From positions 15,228 to 79,227 of the forward strand of contig JBEIHX010000018.1 in assembly GCA_040381075.1 (NCBI GenBank): a stretch of 64,000 nt of DNA, given 5' to 3'. A program made the translations under genes and the position numbers. This stretch comes from JBEIHX01 sp040381075 (lineage in GTDB: Bacteria > Pseudomonadota > Alphaproteobacteria > Caulobacterales > Aquidulcibacteraceae). Positions 43,416 through 50,362 of the stretch are shown one piece after another; position 1 is the first letter of the stretch, and every line of letters starts with the position of its first letter. The notes beneath the pieces were generated by a model that saw only the letters and a list, made by a program, of their open reading frames with translations, was not told the origin of the DNA and did not search any database.

Positions 43416-44015
43416 ATGAATGCGCCGCATCCGCGCCAGGCCCGGGTGGCCCGCGCCACCAGGGAGACGAGCATCACGGTCACTCTCAACCTCGACGGGT
43501 CGGGGTCCGGGGTGATTTCAACGGGGGTCGGGTTCCTCGATCACATGCTGGAATCGTTCGCCAAGCACGCTGCGCTCGATCTGCAGGTGCAGGCTGAGGG
43601 GGACCTGCACATCGACATGCATCATACGGTGGAGGATGTCGGCATCACCATCGGACAGGCCTTTCGCGAAGCCCTCGGCGACTACGCCGGCATCCGTCGG
43701 TTCGGCCATGCCTACGTGCCCATGGACGAAACCCTGTCGCGTGCGGCCGTGGACTTCGCCAACCGCCCGTACCTGATCTGGAAGGTGCAGTTCGTGCGTC
43801 CCAAGGTCGGAGATATGGACACCGAGCTGTTCAAGGAATGGTTCCAGGCCTTCGCCATGCATGCAGGCGCCTGCGTCCATGTTGAGAATCTTTACGGGGA
43901 AAACACCCACCACATCATCGAGTCCTGCTTCAAGGCGCTCGCCCGCGCGGGGCGCGCGGGGGTGGAGCCTGACGCCCGCCTGCCGGGTCCGGCCTCGACC
44001 AAGGGCGTTCTGTAA
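43416..44015 (+). CDS. hisB: Imidazoleglycerol-phosphate dehydratase
   Basis: A 199-residue HisB that performs the sixth step of histidine synthesis. Metal-binding motifs are GVGFLDHMLESFAKH, HIDMHHTVEDVGI and NTHHIIESCFKALARA. The AAGGAGGAAAGCC just before ATG 43416 is an excellent ribosome-binding site and fixes the start. In related alphaproteobacteria hisH, hisA, hisF and hisE follow; here none do, only a short array and a convergent gene, so the his cluster is split. Confidence 0.97.
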   Translation: MNAPHPRQARVARATRETSITVTLNLDGSGSGVISTGVGFLDHMLESFAKHAALDLQVQAEGDLHIDMHHTVEDVGITIGQAFREALGDYAGIRRFGHAYVPMDETLSRAAVDFANRPYLIWKVQFVRPKVGDMDTELFKEWFQAFAMHAGACVHVENLYGENTHHIIESCFKALARAGRAGVEPDARLPGPASTKGVL

Positions 44016-44076
44016 CAACGCCGGGTCGCAATCCGGGGGCGGGCCGGGGACCCGGGCGGCGCGCGGCCAGGCGGGG

Positions 44077-44108
44077 GCGGGGCGGTCCGGGGGCGGGGCG
44101 GTCCGGGG
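44077..44108. repeat. 16-bp tandem duplication after hisB
   Basis: Two perfect copies of GCGGGGCGGTCCGGGG, with a partial third, in the gap between convergent hisB and the cycloligase gene. Confidence 0.8.
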
Positions 44109-44131
44109 GCGTGGCGCGCCCTCCCGGCAGG

Positions 44132-44794
44132 TCAAACCCCGCCCTCGGGACCTGTCGCCCGGGTTTGTGACGCCGCGCGGTCAGTCGCCCCGGCCATGAC
44201 CTCAAGCAGACCCGCCTGCGTCACCACGCCGTCCAGCAGCACGTCATGGCTCTCGCGCGGCGTTGCGGCCACCTCCTGCGCCGCAAACGCCAGACCGAGC
44301 GCGCGAACCCCGCCCGAGGCCCGCAAGCCGGCGATCGTCCGGTCATAGCACCCTGCGCCGTACCCGAGCCGTCCGCCACGGCGGTCGAAGGCCAGCAGGG
44401 GGACAAGCAGGACGTCCGGGCGCACGCGGCCGGCGCTCGGGATCGGTTCGTCGACGCCAAAGGCGCCCCGGATCAACGGATCGCCCGGCCGCCAGAGACG
44501 GAACTCCAGCACACGATCCGCCCCGCGCGGCGGCGTCGCCGGCAGGGCCGTCAGATAGCCGGCCGCCGAAAGCCTGCGCAGCAGATCCTGCGGATCGATC
44601 TCGTCGCGAAAGGCGCAATACCCGGCGACAACCCTGGCCCCGGCGACAACCCTGGCTTCGGATCCCAGCCAGGCAAGGTCAAAACCGGCGGCGAGACGCC
44701 GCCCGGCGTCCGGGTCGGCCTGCGCGGCGGCCGATCGCAGCAGACGCATCCTGGCGCGAAGGGCCGACTTGGCCTGTCGCGCGTCCGCCGTCAT
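44132..44794 (-). CDS. fau: 5-formyltetrahydrofolate cyclo-ligase
   Basis: A ~220-residue enzyme converting 5-formyl-THF to 5,10-methenyl-THF with ATP. Motifs: KSALRARMRLLR near the start, YCAFRDEIDPQ, and VRPDVLLVPLLAFDRRGGRLGYGAGCYDRTI. An 18-bp in-frame duplication (44622-44657) repeats Val-Val-Ala-Gly-Ala-Arg. The start at 44794 (MTADARQAK) is chosen because the open frame upstream corresponds to the probable 6S RNA. The ssrS-fau arrangement is widespread in proteobacteria. Confidence 0.93.
   Translation of the reverse strand: MTADARQAKSALRARMRLLRSAAAQADPDAGRRLAAGFDLAWLGSEARVVAGARVVAGYCAFRDEIDPQDLLRRLSAAGYLTALPATPPRGADRVLEFRLWRPGDPLIRGAFGVDEPIPSAGRVRPDVLLVPLLAFDRRGGRLGYGAGCYDRTIAGLRASGGVRALGLAFAAQEVAATPRESHDVLLDGVVTQAGLLEVMAGATDRAASQTRATGPEGGV
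44622..44657. repeat. 18-bp in-frame duplication in fau
   Basis: Two near-perfect copies of CCGGCGACAACCCTGGCC. Being a multiple of 3, the insertion lengthens the protein by six residues without breaking it. Confidence 0.8.
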
Positions 44795-44827
44795 GACGCC
44801 CATCCTGAAGGTTGGCGGCCCCGCCAA

Positions 44828-45010
44828 CGCCGTGAGACCAGGCTCATCCCCGTGCGACCCGACATAGTCAGGTGGGCGCCAGTTGATCGGGACCACGGTC
44901 CCGGCCAGAGCCAGCTCCCTTCAGGAACGATACGGTCGGTGGGATTGAAGCGTCCCACGCACGCCACAGAAGCCGCCGCCGTCAAAATAGGCCCCTTGCC
45001 CGCACGGCAC
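44828..45010 (-). ncRNA. ssrS: Probable 6S RNA upstream of fau
   Basis: About 183 nt read leftward ending just before fau. Terminal strands can pair (GCCGTG near the 5' end with CACGGC near the 3' end), an inner arm GTGGGACGC pairs with GCGCCCAC, and GGGACCGTGGTCCC forms a small hairpin on the 3' side of a large central bubble. This is the plan of 6S RNA, which sequesters RNA polymerase holoenzyme in stationary phase. Location upstream of fau is the standard 6S site. Exact ends are estimated from pairing; no covariance model was run. Confidence 0.6.
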
Positions 45011-45015
45011 AAGCT

Positions 45016-45040
45016 CGCCGGGGATCTTGATCCCCCGGCG
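45016..45040 (-). terminator. GC-rich stem-loop between the COQ4-like gene and 6S RNA
   Basis: CGCCGGGGATC and GATCCCCCGGCG form an almost perfect inverted repeat around TT, 38 bp past the COQ4-like stop. No T run follows. It may end the fcs-coq4 transcript or separate it from the 6S promoter. Confidence 0.45.
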
Positions 45041-45077
45041 GGACGTCGCGGGGCGGGTGCATGTCGCGCCCGCCGCG

Positions 45078-46076
45078 TCACGCCGCTGCGCCCGACTGCT
45101 CGAAGAGATCCGGCGGAAAGGGACTGGCGTAGGGCGTGATCGAAAAGCGGGCCCGGATCGTCTCGACCGGTTCGCGCCAGACCTCCTCCCACGCCACCAG
45201 CATCAGCGGCGGGGTCTGGCGTCCATGCGCCCACGCCGTGGCGATCATGTCCATCAGCACGCCGAAGCCCGCCGGCTCGCCAACGGCGGCGACGCCTGCG
45301 GCGACGGCCAGGAACTGCGCCGAGTAGGAGTGACCGAACTGCGCCATCTGAAACGCTGACAGCGCGACCTCATGCAGCGCCGTCGTCTCATAGCCCGCCA
45401 CGATGTGCCAGAGATCGTGCGCCTGCAGGATGCGCGCATTGAGATAGCCGAGGGGCGGGGGCAGTCGCGTCAGGCCGATCGCGTCACGGTCGAGCACCTC
45501 AAGATCGAAACCGTTCTCAACGATGAGATCGTGAAAGCGCCGCCCGAGCGATCCCGGCGGACAGGCGGCGAGCCCTGCAAGCTCGATGCGCGCCGGCCAG
45601 CCGGCGTCCGCTGCTGCGCCGACCCCGGCATAGGCATGGCTCGCCAGGCACAGCCGCGCCTGGAACGCGGCCGGCATCATGCCGCCCAGGGCGGCTGTGC
45701 GCATGGTGATCGCACCGGCGTCAAGCCGCCCCGCACGCGCATCCTCCACCACCTCCCAATAGGCCGCCCAAAGGCCTTCCGGGGCGGTCTCCGGGGGGCG
45801 GTCGAGGCGCGCGATCGGCGGCGCGCCGATCGGGCCGCCAAGCCAGCCTTCGGCAAAGGCGTCAAACGTCTCTGCGACCTCGTCCGGGGCCAGAAAGGCT
45901 GCATGCGCGAAGGTCGCCGCGATCACCAGGCGGTCTGGCGCCGCGGCGACGAAGGCCTGTGGCTTCAGCTGCCCCGCCATGGCGCGCAGCGCAGCGCCGC
46001 GCAGCGGGCGGGCGAGCGCGTCGGCGAAGGCCCGGGACACGGCGTCCACGCCATGCGCTGGTCCTGGCTGCGTCAT
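45078..46076 (-). CDS. COQ4-family protein
   Basis: A 332-residue protein with the Coq4 signature HDLWHIVAGYETTALHE (HDxxH followed by a distal Glu) and QMAQFGHSYS. Coq4 in eukaryotes organises or catalyses a step of ubiquinone head-group modification (C1 decarboxylation/hydroxylation); bacterial homologues are less well studied. Its start overlaps the feruloyl-CoA synthase stop (ATGA, 46073-46076), so it is the second gene of that operon. The link to aromatic-acid activation is notable because ubiquinone rings derive from such acids. Confidence 0.8.
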   Translation of the reverse strand: MTQPGPAHGVDAVSRAFADALARPLRGAALRAMAGQLKPQAFVAAAPDRLVIAATFAHAAFLAPDEVAETFDAFAEGWLGGPIGAPPIARLDRPPETAPEGLWAAYWEVVEDARAGRLDAGAITMRTAALGGMMPAAFQARLCLASHAYAGVGAAADAGWPARIELAGLAACPPGSLGRRFHDLIVENGFDLEVLDRDAIGLTRLPPPLGYLNARILQAHDLWHIVAGYETTALHEVALSAFQMAQFGHSYSAQFLAVAAGVAAVGEPAGFGVLMDMIATAWAHGRQTPPLMLVAWEEVWREPVETIRARFSITPYASPFPPDLFEQSGAAA

Positions 46077-47953
46077 GCCAGCACCATCACGCCGGGCGGC
46101 GGCGGATCCTGGTACAGATCCGCCACAAGTCCGGCGCGCCGCTCCAGCGTCAGGCGCTGGTTCACATATCCCTTGTCGGTGATTTCGCCCGCGTCGATCG
46201 AGGGCGGTTCGCCCATCAGCATGGCCCGCCCGATCCTGCGCGAGGAGCCTCCGGCGCCTGCGTTGAATGCGGCCAGCCGGTCTCCGGCCGCGCGCGCCAG
46301 CGCGGCGAGGGCCTGCGCCCTGTCGCCGCCGGCCTCGCCGGCGTACTGTGCGACGGCCGCAGGGGAGGGCCACAGCAGCACTGCGAGATACGCCCTGTCC
46401 TGGCCGGCGATGACAGCGTCATGCACGAGCGGCGAGCAGGCGGCCACGATGTCGGGTCGAAGCGTGCCCACCGACACCCAGGTGCCCGAACTCAGCTTGA
46501 AGTCCTCGGTAACCCGTCCGTCGAAGATCAGGCCCTGCGCCGGATCGGCTGGATCGACGAACTTCGCCGCATCGCCGAGCTTGTAGAAGCCCTCCTCATC
46601 GAACGCTTCGGCCGTGCGCGCCGGATCCCTGTGATAGCCGGGCGTCACGGTCGGACCCTTGACCCGCACCTCAAGCTTGGACCCGTTGGGCTCGAGCTTC
46701 AGCGTCATCCCCGGCAATGGCAGCCCGATCAGGCCGACCCTTTCTGCGGTCCAGTGCACCACTGTCACGCCCTGCGTTTCCGTGGCGCCGTACATTGTGG
46801 TGAGCGGCACGCGAAACCCTGTGGCCCTGACCGCCAGCGCCTGGAGACGGTCGTAAAGATCGTCCGACAGCGTGGCCCCTCCGTAGCCCATGTAGCGCAG
46901 GTTCCGGAAGAACGCGCGCATCAGCCGCTCATCGCGCTCCATTGCGTCGGCAAGCATGCTGAAGGCGATCGGCGCAGAGCCGAAAACACGCGGACTGACC
47001 TCGTAGAGATTGCGGATCGTCGTCTCGAACAGCCCGGGAACCGGCTTTCCCTCATCCAGGTGCAGTGTGCCGCCGGCCCACAGATTGGAATTGAAGTTCA
47101 CATTGGCCCCGGAAATGTGGTTCCAGGGCATCCAATCGAGATTGAGGGGCGGATCGTCAAAATCCGTTTCCTCAGCGCGCAGGCCTTCCTGCGCCGCGAT
47201 CAGGGAGCACATCGCGCCCTGTGTCTGCGGCACGGCCTTCGGCATGCCCGTCGACCCGGACGTGAACAGGAATTTCGCCACGCTTGCGTCGCTCAGCGTC
47301 TCCATCGCGCGCGCCACCGCCGCGCCTGGAGGGGTCGCCGCAAGGCGCGCGTAATCGCTCACGCCTGGGCCTGCGCCGTCAGCCGCGATCACCGTCACCC
47401 CGGTCAGGTCCAGAGACGCCAGCGCCCTGGCGAAAGGAGCGTGGCTCTGCACGAAGATCGCCTTGGGCGAGACCACTGCGAAACAGTGGCGCACCTTCGC
47501 AAAGTCGCCCGACATCGTTGAGTAGGCGGTGGAGATCGGCGCCGCCGGCGCGCCGGCTTTCATCGCCGCGAGCGTCACCATCGCATGCTCGATCGAGTTG
47601 CCGGACAGGATCATGACCGGGGCTTCTGGACCCAGCCCCATGTCCAGGAAGGCCTGGGCCAGACTGTCGGTGATGCGCCTGGCGTCTCCATAGCTCACGC
47701 TGCGCCAGGGCCCATGATCGGGCAGGCGCTGCTTGATGAAGGGACGATCTGGAAACTGGGCCGCCCGCTCATCCAGGAGGTGGGCGATGGTGCGCGGCCG
47801 CGCGCCGGGCGGGTGATTGGAGCGGATCAGGATCGCGCCGTCGGCGCGCTGCTCCACGCTGATGTCCGGTCCCTTCTGAGCCAACGGTTTGAACGGAGGC
47901 GGGGATGCAGGTCGGCCGGCGTCGCCCTCGGCAGGCATGGCGTTGTCTCCCAA
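46073..47953 (-). CDS. Feruloyl-CoA synthase-like AMP-dependent ligase
   Basis: A 626-residue ANL enzyme whose length and motifs match feruloyl-CoA synthases: KFLFTSGSTGMPKAVPQTQ (P-loop), LDWMPWNHISGANVNFNSN, TTMYGATETQGVTVVHW, and IFDGRVTEDFKLSSGTWVSVG at the hinge. The expected reaction activates ferulate or related hydroxycinnamates to CoA thioesters. No enoyl-CoA hydratase/aldolase (ech) or vanillin dehydrogenase is adjacent, so pathway assignment rests on family alone. Translationally coupled to the COQ4-like gene. Confidence 0.85.
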   Translation of the reverse strand: MGDNAMPAEGDAGRPASPPPFKPLAQKGPDISVEQRADGAILIRSNHPPGARPRTIAHLLDERAAQFPDRPFIKQRLPDHGPWRSVSYGDARRITDSLAQAFLDMGLGPEAPVMILSGNSIEHAMVTLAAMKAGAPAAPISTAYSTMSGDFAKVRHCFAVVSPKAIFVQSHAPFARALASLDLTGVTVIAADGAGPGVSDYARLAATPPGAAVARAMETLSDASVAKFLFTSGSTGMPKAVPQTQGAMCSLIAAQEGLRAEETDFDDPPLNLDWMPWNHISGANVNFNSNLWAGGTLHLDEGKPVPGLFETTIRNLYEVSPRVFGSAPIAFSMLADAMERDERLMRAFFRNLRYMGYGGATLSDDLYDRLQALAVRATGFRVPLTTMYGATETQGVTVVHWTAERVGLIGLPLPGMTLKLEPNGSKLEVRVKGPTVTPGYHRDPARTAEAFDEEGFYKLGDAAKFVDPADPAQGLIFDGRVTEDFKLSSGTWVSVGTLRPDIVAACSPLVHDAVIAGQDRAYLAVLLWPSPAAVAQYAGEAGGDRAQALAALARAAGDRLAAFNAGAGGSSRRIGRAMLMGEPPSIDAGEITDKGYVNQRLTLERRAGLVADLYQDPPPPGVMVLA

Positions 47954-48330
47954 AGCGCCCCCTTTTGCCGGGGACGTCCTGTGGGAAGACTACATCAGGC
48001 CCGGGCGGCGCCAACTGCGGGATGCTGCGTTGGGGCATGCTGCATTGCATCTGCGGGTGGCCCGCGACCTGACCGCCAGGGGCCTGCCGCAGCTCACGCG
48101 CGCCATCCCCCGGAGACGGGCCAGCCCATCACGGGTCGCCTTCCACTGGCGACTTTCCCCCGGCGACTTTCTACTGGCGACTTTCTACTGGCGACCTTCC
48201 ATTGGCGATCCGCCACCGGCGGCCCACCACTCGCGGTCAACGCCCTGTCCCTGTTTCAGACGTCGGTTCCTGGCCCAGACCAGGGCGTGTCGGGTACGCA
48301 GGCAACATCCCCGAAACATCACCCCACCGT
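47954..48330. repeat. Gap with a 14-bp tandem array of 6 copies (48136-48219)
   Basis: Six consecutive 14-bp units of consensus CGACTTTCTACTGG, perfect in copies 3-4 and diverged toward both ends. The rest of the 377 bp between the fcs start and the gcrA terminator shows no gene; promoter of fcs should lie at its left end. Confidence 0.9.
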
Positions 48331-48364
48331 AAAAAAGGCCGGCCGACTGGGGCGTCGGCCGGCC
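48331..48364 (-). terminator. Intrinsic terminator of gcrA
   Basis: Read leftward: GGCCGGCCGAC, a 6-nt loop, GTCGGCCGGCC, then TTTTTT. This is a textbook rho-independent terminator 37 bp after the gcrA stop codon and the clearest one in the window. Confidence 0.93.
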
Positions 48365-48401
48365 TGACAGAAACCGCCGCAAGGCGGTCAAGGAACCCTG
48401 T

Positions 48402-48905
48402 TTACTGCGCGGCGATGCGCGCCCAGCGCAGCATGTCGGCGTCGTCACGCCCGCCGCCCGCCTTCTTCTTTTTGGCGACCGGCTGATAGGCCATCTGCGC
48501 GTGCTCGGGGCAGTAAGAACATCCCGCCGACGCCGCGTGACCGCAAAACCCGAAGTTTTCGTCTGTTGGATCGCCGATCGGCCATTTGCAGGTGCGCTCA
48601 CTGAGCGTGAGAACATTCGCGATGCGCCCGTTGGCCAGGCGCACTGGCTCAACTTCAACCGCGGCCGGCGCCGGACGCGGACGTGGGGGCTGCGCCTGCA
48701 CTGCCGCAGGGCGGGGGCGGGGCGTGCGCTGCGGCCGGCGGGCAGGACGGGTGGGCGTCACCCGGCCCGCGAGACCAAGCCTGTGAACCTTGCCGATGAC
48801 CGCGTTGCGCGTCACGCCACCCAGCTGCTTGGCGATCTGGCTGGCAGAGAGACCCTCCTGCCAAAGCTTCTTCAAAAGCGCGACGCGTTCGTCCGTCCAG
48901 CCCAT
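48402..48905 (-). CDS. gcrA: Cell-cycle regulator GcrA
   Basis: A 167-residue sigma-70 cofactor that activates promoters with CcrM-methylated GANTC sites. The N-terminal DNA-binding helix bundle starts MGWTDERVALLKKLWQEGLS and includes GGVTRNAVIGKVHRLGL; a Pro/Arg linker leads to the sigma-binding C-terminal part with CKWPIGDP and FCGH / CSYCPEHA. GcrA is restricted to alphaproteobacteria and central to Caulobacter-type cell cycles. Start ATG 48905 has GGGGCGAG upstream. Confidence 0.95.
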   Translation of the reverse strand: MGWTDERVALLKKLWQEGLSASQIAKQLGGVTRNAVIGKVHRLGLAGRVTPTRPARRPQRTPRPRPAAVQAQPPRPRPAPAAVEVEPVRLANGRIANVLTLSERTCKWPIGDPTDENFGFCGHAASAGCSYCPEHAQMAYQPVAKKKKAGGGRDDADMLRWARIAAQ

Positions 48906-49033
48906 GGCTCGCCCCTTTTCCGACACCATATGTAGTTGCGACAGCTCTGGTCGTCTGGCTGTCTGATCACCTACCCATAGTAACTGCGCCAGCTGCGCAC
49001 ACAATGCTTAGGGTTAAGCAATCCACAACAAGG

Positions 49034-49048
49034 GTAAATCAACCGTAA
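49034..49048 (-). promoter_or_regulatory. Candidate CtrA half-site pair upstream of gcrA
   Basis: On the minus strand TTAC-N7-TTAC matches the spacing of the CtrA box (TTAA-N7-TTAA) with two changes. It lies about 130 bp upstream of the gcrA start in an AT-richer stretch (48980-49055). CtrA represses gcrA in Caulobacter, which makes the position meaningful, but the match is imperfect. Confidence 0.4.
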
Positions 49049-49152
49049 ACCAACACACGCCAGCTCACACAAGATCTGGATGGCGGCCTCCCCAGCGCCA
49101 GGCGCCGCGGGACCCGGTCCTGCCTGCCGACCCGGCCCGCCCGATAGGGACG

Positions 49153-49227
49153 CCCCATGCCCCGGCGCTCCATGCCCCGGCGCCCCATGCCCCGGCGCCC
49201 CATGCCCCGGCGCCCCATGCCCCGGCG
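49153..49227. repeat. 15-bp tandem array, 5 copies
   Basis: Five copies of CCCCATGCCCCGGCG; the second copy starts CTCC. Each unit contains an ATG, and the array lies in frame-open DNA continuous with the permease gene 300 bp away, but no ribosome-binding site supports translation there. Confidence 0.92.
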
Positions 49228-49499
49228 CCCCAAACCAGAGGCGGCGACACGGCGCGGCCGCGATGGAACGCGCCTGCCGGTCTTCGTCCCCAGGCCCGAT
49301 CTGACGGCCCAGGGCCAGGGCCCCCGGGCCGGCGACCCTGAACACGTGCGCCGTGCAGATGCCCCGCGCAAGCGTGCAGACGCTCCGACCATGGCGCTGA
49401 TCCGCCTCGGCCGGGCTCTGGTCCTGGCGGCGCGCCCGGCGCGCCTCTGGCCTTCTTGCCGCATCGGGCCTAGACCGCATCCAGACCGCCGGGCAGGCG

Positions 49500-49540
49500 A
49501 TGGACAGGGGTCTGCAATGGACAGGGGTCTGCAAATGGAC
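49500..49540. repeat. 17-bp duplication that copies the ribosome-binding site and start of the permease gene
   Basis: ATGGACAGGGGTCTGCA occurs at 49500 and 49517, and a third ATGGAC follows at 49535. Each copy carries ATG and an AGGGG at good distance for the next ATG. So two in-frame starts (49517, 49535) each have a Shine-Dalgarno-like stretch. Confidence 0.8.
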
Positions 49541-50341
49541 AGCAGCGCACGCCGACTGGCGCCGCGGACGTACGGCGCCGTGAACTGGCTGGGCCTGTGG
49601 ACGCTGTATCTGAAAGAGGTCCGCCGCTTCCTGAAAGTGGCGATGCAAACCGTCCTCGCGCCGGTCGTGTCAACGCTGCTGTTCATGATGGTGTTCGCGA
49701 TCGCCGTGGGGCAGGGCCGCGGCGATGTTCTTGGCGTGCGTTACAACGATTTCGTCGCGCCCGGGCTGATCATGATGGCGCTGTTGTCCAACGCCTTCGC
49801 CAACTCCTCCTCATCGCTCGTGCAGGCCAAGCTGATGGGGTCCTCGGTCGACTTCCTGATGCCGCCGCTGTCGCCGAGCGAGCTCACCACGGCTTTCCTT
49901 GCCGGCGCCGTCACGCGCGGGATCATCGTGGCGTTCGCCAGCATCCTCGCCTGCGCGCCGTTCGCGGACATCGTCCCCGCCCATGGCTGGGCGGTCGCGT
50001 ATTTCGGACTGACGGCAGCCCTGATGTTCGGCGCCATCGGCATCATCGGCGGCCTGTGGTCCGAGAAGTTCGACCATATCGCGGCCGTGACCAACTTCGT
50101 GGTCACGCCCCTGACCTTCCTTTCAGGCGCCTTCTACTCCACCGCCATGCTGCCCGAACCATTCGCAAGCGTCGCGCACTGGAACCCGGTCTTCCATCTG
50201 ATCGACGGCTTCCGCTACGGCTTCATCGGCGCAGCTGACGGCGACGTCTTCACCCACATCTGGTGGACCATGCTCGTGACTGCCCTGGTGTGCCTGTGGG
50301 CCTGGCTGCTGGTGCGCCGCGGCTATCGCCTCAAGGCCTGA
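49535..50341 (+). CDS. ABC-2-type transporter permease
   Basis: A ~268-residue ABC-2 permease with six TM helices: TLYLKEVRRFLKVAMQTVLAP precedes TM1, PLSPSELTTAFLAGAVTRGI and LTFLSGAFYSTAMLP (the conserved region before TM5) follow. Such permeases export drugs, polysaccharides or lipids. No ATP-binding partner gene is adjacent, so the ATPase must be encoded elsewhere. Start 49535 (MDSSARRLAP) is preferred; 49517 adds six residues. Confidence 0.88.
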   Translation: MDSSARRLAPRTYGAVNWLGLWTLYLKEVRRFLKVAMQTVLAPVVSTLLFMMVFAIAVGQGRGDVLGVRYNDFVAPGLIMMALLSNAFANSSSSLVQAKLMGSSVDFLMPPLSPSELTTAFLAGAVTRGIIVAFASILACAPFADIVPAHGWAVAYFGLTAALMFGAIGIIGGLWSEKFDHIAAVTNFVVTPLTFLSGAFYSTAMLPEPFASVAHWNPVFHLIDGFRYGFIGAADGDVFTHIWWTMLVTALVCLWAWLLVRRGYRLKA

Positions 50342-50362
50342 CGGCCAGCCTGGCGCGGCCGG

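Noticed and set aside
49157..49534. Long Arg/Pro-rich N-terminus of the ABC-2 permease, including the 15-bp array
   Set aside because: A stretch of Met-Pro-Arg-Arg repeats from the array is not plausible for a permease, and a start with a ribosome-binding site lies at 49535.
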